The position numbers and the translations under genes were made by a program. The notes beneath the pieces were generated by a model. The model saw only the letters and a program-made list of their open reading frames with translations. It made no database searches and had not been told where the DNA came from. A DNA stretch of 64,000 nucleotides from Bacteroidales bacterium (GTDB lineage: Bacteria; Bacteroidota; Bacteroidia; Bacteroidales; UBA3663), in the NCBI GenBank assembly GCA_017449065.1, contig JAFSKF010000031.1:1-64000 (forward strand), read 5' to 3'. Below are positions 43,922 to 53,840 of this stretch, piece after piece (the stretch's first letter is position 1; each line of letters begins with the position of its first letter).

Positions 43922-46897
43922 ATGAAAACGAAGTACAACTTCAGATTCCTTCTGGCTTTGCTTGTTGGAATCTTCATGTCAGTCAACGTATTTGCCCAAA
44001 ACGTAGAAGTTTCGGGAACCGTGGTTGACGACATGGGGGACCCTGTCCTTGGTGCTAACGTAGTTGTGAAGGGCACTGGTACCGGCGCAACAACGAACAT
44101 GGATGGTCTGTTCTCTTTCAAAGCCCCTAAGGGCAGTACCTTGGTGATCACCTTCATCGGTTATAAGACCCAGGAGGTTGTGTTCAACGGATCACCTTTG
44201 ATGATTAAACTTCAAGAAGACAGCGAAATGCTTGAAGATGTTGTGGTAATCGGTTATGGTGTGGCTCGCAAGAACGACCTCACCGGTTCAGTTACTGCAT
44301 TGAAACCTGATGAGAAGAATCACGGTGTGGTAACCAATGCCCAAGACATGTTACAGGGTAAGATTGCCGGCGTAAATGTTACTCCAGGTTCCGGTGCTCC
44401 TGGTCAAGGTGCCACCATCCGTATTCGTGGCGGTTCATCTCTGAATGCTTCTAACGACCCATTGATCGTTATCGATGGTATGGCTTTGGATAACCAAGGT
44501 GTGAAGGGTCTTTCCAATGGTCTTTCGATGGTGAACCCTGCAGACATCGAGACTTTCACCGTTTTGAAGGATGCTTCTGCAACCGCTATCTACGGTAGCC
44601 GTGGTTCCAATGGCGTCATCATCATTACCACCAAGAAGGGGCGCGGACAGAAACCTCAGCTTTCCTACAACGGAAGTGTTAGTGTCAGCACTGTCAACAA
44701 GACTGTCGATGTGTTGAATGCCACTGAATATCGCAAGTTCATCGCCGATTATTATGGCGAAGGTTCCACCGCCTACAGTTTGTTGGGAGATGCTGATACC
44801 GATTGGCAGGATGAAATTTATCGTACCGCTGTCAGCCACGATCACAATATTACAATTTCGGGGGGGGCAAAAAATCTGCCATACCGTCTTTCTGTAGGTT
44901 ATACCGATCAGGATGGTGTCCTGAAGACTTCTGACTTCAAGCGCACCACCGCCAGCTTGAATCTGAATCCTACTTTCTTTGACAAGCATTTGACCGTTAA
45001 CTTCAACGGCAAGTTCATGTATGCCCGCACGCAATATGCTAACACCGATGCTATTGGCTCAGCTACTCGTATTGATCCGACCCAGCCAATCAAGGCTGCC
45101 GGTTTCGACAATTTCAATGGTTATTTTGCTTGGGTAACAGACGGTTCGACTTTGAACGATCCTAACTATCCCCTCTATCCTGAACGTAATGCTGTCAGCA
45201 ATCCGGTGGCTCAGTTGAATGAGAAGGACGATGTAGCACATTCTCGTTCTTGGCAGGGCAACTTGGAGCTCGACTATAAGATTCATGGCTTAGAGGACTT
45301 GCACCTGCACATGAACTTTGCAGGTGATTACGGTAACGGTGCTCAGCATACAACCTATGCAGATTGGGGACCGACCAACTTCTATTATGGTAACGATGGC
45401 AGTTCGGCTGAAGAGAAGTTCAACCTCACCTATTCAGCCTATGCTCAATACATCAAGGATTTCAATAAAGCCAATCACTTCGATATCATGGTAGGTTACG
45501 AATGGAGCCACATGAAATATTGGGGAAGTAGCCTCTATTTGGATCCACGCACCAATGGCGAACACTCGCTGAGCCAAAGCCGCTGGATGCAGGAATCCTA
45601 TCTGGTATCTTTCTTCGGACGTGCTTTCTATAGTCTGTTGGATCGTTACTTGCTGACATTTACCGTACGTGATGACGGATCTTCGCGTTTCGACGATCAC
45701 TGGTCTTTGTTCCCGTCTGCTGCTTTTGCCTGGAAAATTAAGGACGAAGTATTCCTAAAGGATATCGATTGGATCTCCGAAGCTAAAGTGCGTGCCGGCT
45801 GGGGTAAAACCGGTCAGCAGGATGGTATCGGCAACTACAAGTATTTTGCTACCTACAACGTCAACACTACCAACGTAGATGGACGTTATCCAATCAAAGG
45901 TGTGAACGATACAGGTTTGCTCTATCGTCCGGATGCTTACAATAAACATTTGAAGTGGGAAACCACTGAGACCACCAACATCGGCATCGATTTGGGCTTC
46001 CTCCGCGATCGTTTCACTTTGACCGCCGACTGGTATCTGCGTAAAACCAACGATCTGATTAACATAGCTTCCGTCAGTGCCGGTTCGAACTTCCGCAACC
46101 AGGTAATCTCCAACATCGGTACGATGGAGAATCAGGGTGTAGAAATCTCGGCAACCGTTCGCCCAATTCAAACACGCAACTGGCAGTGGGAGATTTCCGG
46201 TAACTTCAGCTACAACAAGAACGAAATTAAGAAACTGACAGGAGAAAGTTCTGTGGTGAAGGTCGGTGGAATTTCCGCTGGCACGGGTAATACCGTTCAG
46301 GTTCAGGCTCCTGGACATCCAAAGAATACCTTCTACGTTTACCAGCAGGTTTACGGCGAAGACGGCAAGCCTTTGGAAGGCGTCTATGTAGATCGTAACG
46401 GCGACGGCTCGATTACCGATGCGGATCTGTATTTCTATAAATCGCCTGACGCTCCTTACACGGCTGGTTTGAGCTCTCGTCTGAGTTATAAGAACTGGGA
46501 TCTCGGTTTCAATCTCCGTGCCAGCTTCAACAACTATGTTTATAACGATACCGAGGCCGGCAAGATGAATATCGAAAAGCGTTTCGACAGTTCTTTCGAT
46601 TATTTGCAGAATGCTACTCCTGCAGGTATTCGTCGTAACTGGCAGACCTACGATCATGCCGTTTCTGATTACTGGGTAGAAAACGGGACCTTCCTGAAGT
46701 GCGACAATATCACTTTGGGCTACAGTTTCCGCGATTTGTTTAACACTCGCCTGAACGGACGTGTCAACCTATCGGCTACCAATGTCTTTACCATTACAAA
46801 CTACAACGGCATCGATCCTGAAGTGGCTGGTGGTATCGATAACAACATGTACCCACGTCCATTCACCATGCAACTGGGTCTTCAACTTAACTTCTAA
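43922..46897 (+). CDS. susC: SusC: TonB-dependent outer-membrane starch-oligosaccharide transporter
   Basis: 991 residues with a signal peptide ending VNVFAQ. Order: carboxypeptidase-D-regulatory-like extension (VEVSGTVVDDMGDPVLGANVVVKG, about 26-105), TonB box/early plug DVVVIGYGVARKNDLTGSV, plug domain with IRIRGGSSLNASNDPLIVIDG and ATAIYGSRGSNGVIIITTKKG, then a 22-strand barrel ending in LGLQLNF with a terminal Phe. It imports starch oligosaccharides with SusD as its lid. A run of eight G bases (44860-44867) encodes part of ISGGAKNLPYR; the reading frame is intact. susD follows after 12 bases. Confidence 0.96.
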   Translation: MKTKYNFRFLLALLVGIFMSVNVFAQNVEVSGTVVDDMGDPVLGANVVVKGTGTGATTNMDGLFSFKAPKGSTLVITFIGYKTQEVVFNGSPLMIKLQEDSEMLEDVVVIGYGVARKNDLTGSVTALKPDEKNHGVVTNAQDMLQGKIAGVNVTPGSGAPGQGATIRIRGGSSLNASNDPLIVIDGMALDNQGVKGLSNGLSMVNPADIETFTVLKDASATAIYGSRGSNGVIIITTKKGRGQKPQLSYNGSVSVSTVNKTVDVLNATEYRKFIADYYGEGSTAYSLLGDADTDWQDEIYRTAVSHDHNITISGGAKNLPYRLSVGYTDQDGVLKTSDFKRTTASLNLNPTFFDKHLTVNFNGKFMYARTQYANTDAIGSATRIDPTQPIKAAGFDNFNGYFAWVTDGSTLNDPNYPLYPERNAVSNPVAQLNEKDDVAHSRSWQGNLELDYKIHGLEDLHLHMNFAGDYGNGAQHTTYADWGPTNFYYGNDGSSAEEKFNLTYSAYAQYIKDFNKANHFDIMVGYEWSHMKYWGSSLYLDPRTNGEHSLSQSRWMQESYLVSFFGRAFYSLLDRYLLTFTVRDDGSSRFDDHWSLFPSAAFAWKIKDEVFLKDIDWISEAKVRAGWGKTGQQDGIGNYKYFATYNVNTTNVDGRYPIKGVNDTGLLYRPDAYNKHLKWETTETTNIGIDLGFLRDRFTLTADWYLRKTNDLINIASVSAGSNFRNQVISNIGTMENQGVEISATVRPIQTRNWQWEISGNFSYNKNEIKKLTGESSVVKVGGISAGTGNTVQVQAPGHPKNTFYVYQQVYGEDGKPLEGVYVDRNGDGSITDADLYFYKSPDAPYTAGLSSRLSYKNWDLGFNLRASFNNYVYNDTEAGKMNIEKRFDSSFDYLQNATPAGIRRNWQTYDHAVSDYWVENGTFLKCDNITLGYSFRDLFNTRLNGRVNLSATNVFTITNYNGIDPEVAGGIDNNMYPRPFTMQLGLQLNF

Positions 46898-46909
46898 TTC
46901 CGTACAATC

Positions 46910-48499
46910 ATGAAAAAGAAATATATTCTTTCTGTAGCTTCACTTGCCATGATGATGGGAATGACCACTTCGTGCGTAAATGATCTGGACGTTACGCCTA
47001 TAGATCCGAGCTCTACGATGGTGGTTGATGAACCAGCTCTCTATGCCAAGTGTTATGCCAATATGGCACTGGCCGGCAATACCGGTGCTAATGGGGACTG
47101 CGATATTGATGGTCTAGATGGCGGTACCACCGGCTATGTGCGCCAGCTTTGGAACGCCAACGAGCTTCCAACCGATGAGGCTATCTGTGCTTGGGGCGAC
47201 CCTGGTATCCCGGCTTTCAACTTCAACCAGTATGATGCTGCTCATCCGATGTTGCGTGGTTTCTACTATCGTTTGTATGTAGGCATCGACTACTGCAATC
47301 ATTACATGGATGTCTGCGGTGGTATTGATGCTACCCGTTCTGCAGAAGTTCGCTTCCTGCGCGCGCTCGACTACTACTATTTGATGGATTGCTTTGGCAA
47401 TGTGCCTTTCACACTCGAGATTTCGGCAAGCAGCCCGAAACAGATTCAGCGTGCTGATTTGTTTAAATGGCTGGAAGATGAACTGCTTGATTTGAAGGAT
47501 GATCTTCTGGCACCACGTGCTGTGACGAGTTTCGACGACGGTTATGGCCGTGCCGATCAGGATGCTGCCAATTTGTTGCTGGCTCGTTTGTACCTGAATG
47601 CCGAAGTTTATACTGGCGAGGCACGCTGGGACGATGCCAAGACCTACGCAGAGAAAGTCATCAATGGTCCTCACATCCTGAACACAACAGGTTCTGGCAA
47701 GTGGAGTGCTTATCAGATGCTCTTTATGGGCGATAACGGAGAGACCAGCGCTGCAACCGAAGCTGTTTTGCCTTTGCTGCAGGACGGTATTACCACCACC
47801 TCTTGGGGTACTTCCCTCTTCCTGATGGCTTCCACTTGGAAGGATGATATGAACTACAACTCCGACTATGGAACCACCGAGTTCTGGGCAGGTAACCGTG
47901 CACGTCGTCAGTTGCTCGACAAGTTCTTCCCAAGTTCTGACGCTCCTAATGTAAACTACGAAGATATGGTGGCTGCTGCCGGCGACGATCGTGCGCTTTT
48001 CTATGGTATTGACCGCACTCTGAGCATCGCTTCTCCTACCGAGTATTTTGACGGTTTTGCTGTTGCCAAGTTCCGTAATACCTATGCTGGCGAAGGAGCA
48101 CCTCGTCACTCGCAGTTTGTCGATATGGACTTTTTCCTAATGCGCTCGGCAGAGGCTTATCTGATCTATGCAGAAGCCGATGCTCGCCGAAACGGAGGTG
48201 TGACAACAGACGCAGGTACCGGTTATATTAATCAGTTACGTTCTCGTGCCCACGCCACCACTCAGGCTCAGTACTCCCTCAATCAGATTTTGGACGAACG
48301 TGCCCGCGAGTTGTACTTCGAAGGCTATCGTCGTACCGACCTAATCCGCTATGGTCTGTATAACAGCAGCGATTACCTATGGGAATGGAAGGGTGGCACA
48401 CAGAATGGAGTCAGTTTCGGTGCATTCCGCAATCTCTATGCACTTCCTGACGAGGATATGAATGCCAATCCTAACCTCACACAGAATCCAGGTTATTAA
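46910..48499 (+). CDS. susD: SusD: surface starch-binding lipoprotein (RagB/SusD family)
   Basis: 529 residues. Lipobox MMGMTTSC then VNDLDVTPIDP, the usual SusD start. TPR-bearing SusD/RagB fold: RFLRALDYYYLMDCFGNVPF, QDAANLLLARLYLNAEVYTG, and the C-terminal RSAEAYLIYAEADAR...INQLRSRA...ILDERARELYFEGYRRTDLIRYG. It forms the SusCD import complex and captures starch helices. It is encoded 12 bases after susC and 18 before susE. Confidence 0.95.
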   Translation: MKKKYILSVASLAMMMGMTTSCVNDLDVTPIDPSSTMVVDEPALYAKCYANMALAGNTGANGDCDIDGLDGGTTGYVRQLWNANELPTDEAICAWGDPGIPAFNFNQYDAAHPMLRGFYYRLYVGIDYCNHYMDVCGGIDATRSAEVRFLRALDYYYLMDCFGNVPFTLEISASSPKQIQRADLFKWLEDELLDLKDDLLAPRAVTSFDDGYGRADQDAANLLLARLYLNAEVYTGEARWDDAKTYAEKVINGPHILNTTGSGKWSAYQMLFMGDNGETSAATEAVLPLLQDGITTTSWGTSLFLMASTWKDDMNYNSDYGTTEFWAGNRARRQLLDKFFPSSDAPNVNYEDMVAAAGDDRALFYGIDRTLSIASPTEYFDGFAVAKFRNTYAGEGAPRHSQFVDMDFFLMRSAEAYLIYAEADARRNGGVTTDAGTGYINQLRSRAHATTQAQYSLNQILDERARELYFEGYRRTDLIRYGLYNSSDYLWEWKGGTQNGVSFGAFRNLYALPDEDMNANPNLTQNPGY

Positions 48500-48517
48500 T
48501 TTTCAGATTAATCAGTT

Positions 48518-49774
48518 ATGAAAAAGATATTTTCTTATGCGATGATGCTCGTGGCTGGTAGCCTGGCTTTCATCTCATGCGATGCTGACCACGATTCGAA
48601 CCCAACGCTGGTAACCCCGGCTGATGGATCGTTCGTGCTCAACACACCTGTTTATGGTACAGGTGTGGTAGATCTCTTCAATTCGAACGGCATCGAATTG
48701 AGCTGGTCGCAGCCGCAGTTCACCAATCCCTCGGCTCCTGTCACTGCCTATTATGAAGTTCAGCTTTCCAACACCGGCAGTTTCACTACAGCCTACAATG
48801 CCGATTCGCTTGATAACAGTGCAGCCGACTTTATTGCTCTTGACGAAACGTTCACTACTTGTGATGTAGAAGTTTCGGCTTCGGCTATTGCGACCGCTTT
48901 GGAAACTCTCAACCAATGGCCTGAGGGCGATGCTGTTTTCAACAATGCTCTGACACTTTCCATCCGTGTTCGCGCTTTCGTGCAAAACGCTTCTTTCAAG
49001 GTTCTTTCACAGACTTTCTCGAACACAGTATCGGTTCAGACACTTCCTTATTATGTAGAACTGAAGAATGCAGATCCTGATATCTGGTACCTCATCGGCG
49101 CTGATATCGGTAATGGTAGCTGGGGCTCTGACGTTCCTACTGGAAGCCTGCCAATGCAGACAGTGGCCGACTTCGAATATGATAAGAAGACCGGCTTCGG
49201 TCAGATTACCTGGACTGGTTATCTGGGCGGCAATGGCTTTAAGGTAAAACACCTTACTTCATCTTGGGACGAACAAATCGGACAAGGCAGTGCCTACGGT
49301 GCTTTTGTCAAGAACGATGGCGGCTCTGGCAACATTACGGTTCCAACAGCAGGCATCTATACGATCACTATCGATACTGAGAAGTTAGATGGTATTGACG
49401 ACAAGGCAGATTGCTCAAGTGCAGTTAAGGTTGAAGCTTACGACGGCACACCTACCATATTTGCTGGCATGTGTGTTTCAGGAAACTTCAACGATTGGGG
49501 TGATACCGCAATGGAACCGGTTCATTCTTATGATGGCGCTGAAAACCATGACTGGTACACAACCATAACGCTCGATGGCGCTCAAGAAATCAAGTTCAAA
49601 GAGCCAGGTTCATGGGATTATAATTCAGGCGGTTCAATCAGCGAAACTCAGGATGGCAGCTACTACGGTTATGGCACCAACAATGGTGCAAACATCTGCC
49701 CTGCTGCCGGAAAGTACCTCGTAATCTACAACGATATTACACGTTTCTATCGTTTCATTCTCCAGGAAGAATAA
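48518..49774 (+). CDS. susE: SusE-like surface starch-binding lipoprotein
   Basis: 418 residues. Lipobox AFISC followed by DADHD, an acidic surface-export signal. An N-terminal Ig-like spacer (TLVTPADGSFVLNTP..., about 25-175) is followed by two beta-sandwich starch-binding modules: DIWYLIGADIGNGSWG and FAGMCVSGNFNDWGDTAMEP; the W-x-D/N-W-type aromatic residues are of the kind that stack on starch helices. Two binding modules matches SusE of B. thetaiotaomicron. It lies between susD and susF. Confidence 0.88.
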   Translation: MKKIFSYAMMLVAGSLAFISCDADHDSNPTLVTPADGSFVLNTPVYGTGVVDLFNSNGIELSWSQPQFTNPSAPVTAYYEVQLSNTGSFTTAYNADSLDNSAADFIALDETFTTCDVEVSASAIATALETLNQWPEGDAVFNNALTLSIRVRAFVQNASFKVLSQTFSNTVSVQTLPYYVELKNADPDIWYLIGADIGNGSWGSDVPTGSLPMQTVADFEYDKKTGFGQITWTGYLGGNGFKVKHLTSSWDEQIGQGSAYGAFVKNDGGSGNITVPTAGIYTITIDTEKLDGIDDKADCSSAVKVEAYDGTPTIFAGMCVSGNFNDWGDTAMEPVHSYDGAENHDWYTTITLDGAQEIKFKEPGSWDYNSGGSISETQDGSYYGYGTNNGANICPAAGKYLVIYNDITRFYRFILQEE

Positions 49775-49799
49775 TATAGTTGTAAAAAAGAATTAAACT

Positions 49800-51788
49800 A
49801 TGAAAAATAAATTTTTATACGTCATGGCTTTGGGCGCAGCAGTTCTAACCGCTTGCTCCGACGATGACTACAAGGACTGGGTGAATCCGCAGAGCACCAC
49901 ACCGGGAGCGGTCGTTACCTTTGGAGACGGCAGTGTGACTGCTGTCAATACCATCGACTTCCGCCTGCTCGATACCACATATGTCAAAGTTTGCGAGATT
50001 ACAGCTCCTACAGCTTCAAATGAAAGTTATAGTCCTGCTTACTCCATTACGCTTTCTACAGCAGACAACCTGATTGAAGCAGCTACTTTCGACATTTCTG
50101 AAGAGGGTTATATGCTGGCTTCCGATTTGCAAGGCTATTTGGAAAGTTCGTATGGCAAGCGTCCTGTTGAACGTCAATTGGAGGCCTCCCTCTCTGTATG
50201 GGAAGCCAACGATGCAGCCAGTGTAAAACTGACATCTCAGCCTTTTGCCATTAAGGCGATTCCTCAGGCTCCGGACATCGAAACCCGGTATTATTTGACC
50301 GGTAACTTCAATGACTGGAACAATAACGACACAACCTATGTATTGACCAATGGTGGTGGGGATGTCTATGAGAACTCTGTTTTCTCTTGCACTTTCCAGA
50401 TTCCTGCAGACAAGGTTGAAACTGTTACCAACGACGGCATCCAGTTCAAAGTCACTCCTATTTCCGGCGTTGGAGGCGATTGGTCGGAATGCCTCGGTGC
50501 AGCCGATGCAGAAGGCAAGTTTAACTATCACAACGTCGGAGGTAACTTCTCGTTCCCTTACGATGCTACTGCAAAGTTCTTCAAGGTATCCTTCGATATG
50601 CTCGATCAGACTTGGGAAAGCAAAACGCTCAGTTTCGCAGAATACTTCTATGAAATTGGCAATGAGTCTGGTTGGAGCACCAGCCACACTTTGCGTGTCA
50701 CCAAAGACGAAGACGGCAATCCGACCGGTATCTACAAAGGTTATTACTATCTGGATGGTGAGTTCAAGTTCAAGCCAAATGCCGACAACTGGGACAATGA
50801 TCTGGAGAACAACGGAGGCTACACCCTCGATGAGAATGGTGCAGGAAACTGTCCGGCTCCTGCTACTTCAGGCATGTACGAGATTACTCTCGATCTCACT
50901 ACGATGACCTACAGTCTGACTACCATTGAAAAAGTCGGTCTGATTGGCGACTTCAACAGTTGGGGTGGAGATGTAGAGCTTACCTATGATGCTACTTCCG
51001 GTTCTTACAAGACAACTGGTGTCGAGCTGGCTAAGGGTGGCGTCAAGTTCCGTGCTAATGCTGACTGGGTTATCAACTGGGGCGGCACTGGAACTACCGC
51101 AGGCGATGTAACTACCGTTGAAGGCATGACTCAAGATGGTGCCAACATCTCTCTTGCTGCAGGCACCTATGACATTGAGTTGACACTTTCTTACGATGGT
51201 AACCACAAGGCTGTATTCACCCAGACTGCGGCTGGTGCTGCATGGTCAGACTTCATCTACTATGCAGGTAATTCCAATGGTTGGGATGCCAGCGCAAATC
51301 CGTTGGCACTCAAGGGTGTCGGCACCTATCAGGGATTCTACTACATCGATGGCGAATTTAAGATTGTAGATGGAGCCTGGTATGGCGACGGAGGCGAAGG
51401 TAAACTGAGCGGCGATGGTGGCAATATAGCTTCCGTAGCAGCTGGTTTCTACCAGATGGATGTCGATATGTCGGCCTATACCTACACTGTGACTCCTCTT
51501 ACTGTCAGCATCGTTGGTAGCGCTACTGGCGATCCTGAATGGGGCACAGATTTCGATATGACCTTCAATACTGCCACAAAAGTTTGGGAATATACCGGAG
51601 CTTTGAAAGCCGGTGAATTCAAATTCCGTGCCAACAAACAATGGGCCATCAGTTGGGGTGGAGCCGCTCTTGATGCCCTGACCTCCAATGGTGGCGCTAA
51701 CCTGAGTATTGCTGCCGATGGCACCTACAAGATTACCTTTGCCCCGAATTGTGACGACAAGGGTGTAGCTACCATCGAGGCTCAATAA
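49800..51788 (+). CDS. susF: SusF-like multi-module surface starch-binding lipoprotein
   Basis: 662 residues. Lipobox LTAC with the canonical surface-export signal CSDDD. After an Ig-like spacer (to about 155) come five beta-sandwich modules starting near residues 160 (YYLTGNFNDWNN), 278 (YFYEIGNESGWS), 376 (VGLIGDFNSWGG), 480 (FIYYAGNSNGWD) and 566 (VSIVGSATGDPEWG). Modules 2 and 4 resemble each other (GFYYIDGEFK), as do 3 and 5 (KFRAN..WxIxWGG), so a two-module unit has been duplicated. B. thetaiotaomicron SusF has three starch-binding modules. Each module has surface Trp/Tyr suited to bind alpha-glucan. Confidence 0.86.
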   Translation: MKNKFLYVMALGAAVLTACSDDDYKDWVNPQSTTPGAVVTFGDGSVTAVNTIDFRLLDTTYVKVCEITAPTASNESYSPAYSITLSTADNLIEAATFDISEEGYMLASDLQGYLESSYGKRPVERQLEASLSVWEANDAASVKLTSQPFAIKAIPQAPDIETRYYLTGNFNDWNNNDTTYVLTNGGGDVYENSVFSCTFQIPADKVETVTNDGIQFKVTPISGVGGDWSECLGAADAEGKFNYHNVGGNFSFPYDATAKFFKVSFDMLDQTWESKTLSFAEYFYEIGNESGWSTSHTLRVTKDEDGNPTGIYKGYYYLDGEFKFKPNADNWDNDLENNGGYTLDENGAGNCPAPATSGMYEITLDLTTMTYSLTTIEKVGLIGDFNSWGGDVELTYDATSGSYKTTGVELAKGGVKFRANADWVINWGGTGTTAGDVTTVEGMTQDGANISLAAGTYDIELTLSYDGNHKAVFTQTAAGAAWSDFIYYAGNSNGWDASANPLALKGVGTYQGFYYIDGEFKIVDGAWYGDGGEGKLSGDGGNIASVAAGFYQMDVDMSAYTYTVTPLTVSIVGSATGDPEWGTDFDMTFNTATKVWEYTGALKAGEFKFRANKQWAISWGGAALDALTSNGGANLSIAADGTYKITFAPNCDDKGVATIEAQ

Positions 51789-51815
51789 TTTTTCCTTTAA
51801 ATACACACATCGGCT

Positions 51816-53819
51816 ATGAAGACATTCCGTTCTTTGATGCTTATGCTGGCAGTTTCGACTGCCAGCAATCTACAAGCCCAAGGTTGGCCTGAAAATTATG
51901 ACGGCGTGATGCTGCAAGGATTCTATTGGGATTCCTATTCGGCAACCAAGTGGACCAAATTGGAGGCTCAGGCTGACGAGATTTCTAACTATTTCTCGTT
52001 GCTTTGGGTTCCACAGTCGGCCTACACGGGCAGCAGCACTTCAATGGGCTACGATCCACTCTACTACTTCGACCAACGTTCATCGTTCGGTACAGAAGAA
52101 CAGTTGCGTTCGCTCATCAGCACCTTGAAACAGAAAGGAACGGGTCTCATAGCCGATGTCGTGGTTAATCATCGCAAGAATGTCTCGAACTGGGTGGATT
52201 TCCCGGCTGAGACTTATAAAGGCGTCACTTACCAAATGCAAAGTACCGACATTGTTGCCGACGACGATGGCGGAGACACCAAGACTTGGGCAACCCAAAA
52301 CGGCTATAGTCTTTCATCCAATAAGGATGAAGGAGAAGGCTGGGGCGGTATGCGCGACCTTGACCACAAGTCGGCCAACGTACAAAAAAACGTGTTGGCC
52401 TATACGAAATTCCTTGTGGATGATATGGGTTATACCGGCTTCCGTTACGATATGGTAAAAGGTTTCAACGGCTCACATGTGGCAGATTATAACGTGAATG
52501 CCGGTGTCCGTTTCTCAGTCGGCGAATACTGGGACGGCAATGTATCAGCTGTAACGAACTGGATTAACAACACCAAGATTAATAACGTCCCTCAGTCGGC
52601 CGCCTTCGACTTCCCCTTCCGCTATACTTGTCGCGATGCGGTGAACAACAAGAACTGGGGTAATTTGAAAAATGCGGCAGTCAATAACGACACCAATTAT
52701 CGGCGTTATGCTGTGACTTTTGTCGAGAACCACGATACGGAATACCGTTCAGCTACGGCTTCCAAGGATCCTATCAAAGCCGACACCGTTGCCTTGAACG
52801 CCTGGATGCTGGCAATGCCAGGCACACCTTGCGTCTTCCTGAAACATTGGACCGACTGCAAAGAGGAAATCAAGAACCTGATTGAAGCACGTCGTCTGGT
52901 GGGCATCCACAGCCAAAGTCAGTATGCCGAATGGATGAGCGGGACAGCCTATGTCGGACGAACCGTTACCGGAACCCGAGGAACGTTGCGCGTTCTATGT
53001 GGAAACTATACTTACAACGTAGCCGCAAACTATATTGAGATTCTCTCTGGCAAGAACTACAAATATTATGTATTAAATACGCTCGAAGCCCCTTGGATTG
53101 GCCGAGGTTCTGGTACCTATACCGTTGGCGAGACCGTCAAGGTTCCACTGGTAGCAGTATCAGCTGCTTCCGATGCGAAACTGGTCTATACCATCGATGG
53201 TTCTACCCCTACGACAACATCAGCCAGTGTGCAGAGCGGCACGGAACTCAGCATTACATCTACTACGGTTTTGAAGGTCGGATTGTTGACGAATGGCGAA
53301 GTTAAGAACATCCAAAGTCGTACATATACATTCCAGGAGGCCGTAACTTCAGAATACTATACGGCCACCATGCACGTCTGCAACCAATCAGGTGTGCTTA
53401 ATCCTTTGTTCGCTTACGTATGGGCCGGACCGGACAACGAGCAGATCAATGGTGGCTGGCCAGGCAAAAAACTGACCAATACTGTGACCGAAGGCAACCT
53501 GACCTGGTACACACAGTCATTCCAGATTCCCAAGAACGAAGACTATGCCGTGAATTTCGTGTTCACCACTACGGGCGGCGGCACGCAAACCGTCGATGTG
53601 ACTGGAATGAAAGCCGATGTTTATTATATTATTAACAGTACCAAGTCTGGCAATAAATATACCGTAACCGATGTTACCTCCCAGTATTCCGACCTTCCGG
53701 CAGTAAGTACATCCACTCCTACCGACCTTTCGGTTTACGATCTGTTGGGACGTCGGGTTACCGAGATGAAAAAAGGACAAATCTATCTTCAAAGAGGTAA
53801 GAAGATATTGATCAAATAA
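51816..53819 (+). CDS. Secreted GH13 alpha-amylase with C-terminal starch-binding region and Prevotella-type tail
   Basis: 667 residues with a signal peptide (MKTFRSLMLMLAVSTASNLQAQ), no lipobox. A GH13 barrel begins GVMLQGFYWDSY; catalytic Asp212 in GFRYDMVKGF, Glu in SVGEYWDG, Asp in FVENHDTEYR; IADVVVNHR is region I. After the amylase C domain come a chitobiase-C-like Ig segment (LVYTIDGSTPTTTSA) and a CBM26-like module (FAYVWAGPDNEQINGGWPGKKL). The last 35 residues (LSVYDLLGRRVTEMKKGQIYL...) are a C-terminal tail like those used for secretion or anchoring in Prevotella relatives. It is an endo-acting starch hydrolase outside the cell or in the periplasm. Confidence 0.9.
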   Translation: MKTFRSLMLMLAVSTASNLQAQGWPENYDGVMLQGFYWDSYSATKWTKLEAQADEISNYFSLLWVPQSAYTGSSTSMGYDPLYYFDQRSSFGTEEQLRSLISTLKQKGTGLIADVVVNHRKNVSNWVDFPAETYKGVTYQMQSTDIVADDDGGDTKTWATQNGYSLSSNKDEGEGWGGMRDLDHKSANVQKNVLAYTKFLVDDMGYTGFRYDMVKGFNGSHVADYNVNAGVRFSVGEYWDGNVSAVTNWINNTKINNVPQSAAFDFPFRYTCRDAVNNKNWGNLKNAAVNNDTNYRRYAVTFVENHDTEYRSATASKDPIKADTVALNAWMLAMPGTPCVFLKHWTDCKEEIKNLIEARRLVGIHSQSQYAEWMSGTAYVGRTVTGTRGTLRVLCGNYTYNVAANYIEILSGKNYKYYVLNTLEAPWIGRGSGTYTVGETVKVPLVAVSAASDAKLVYTIDGSTPTTTSASVQSGTELSITSTTVLKVGLLTNGEVKNIQSRTYTFQEAVTSEYYTATMHVCNQSGVLNPLFAYVWAGPDNEQINGGWPGKKLTNTVTEGNLTWYTQSFQIPKNEDYAVNFVFTTTGGGTQTVDVTGMKADVYYIINSTKSGNKYTVTDVTSQYSDLPAVSTSTPTDLSVYDLLGRRVTEMKKGQIYLQRGKKILIK

Positions 53820-53840
53820 CAGAAACACACATTATCTTCA

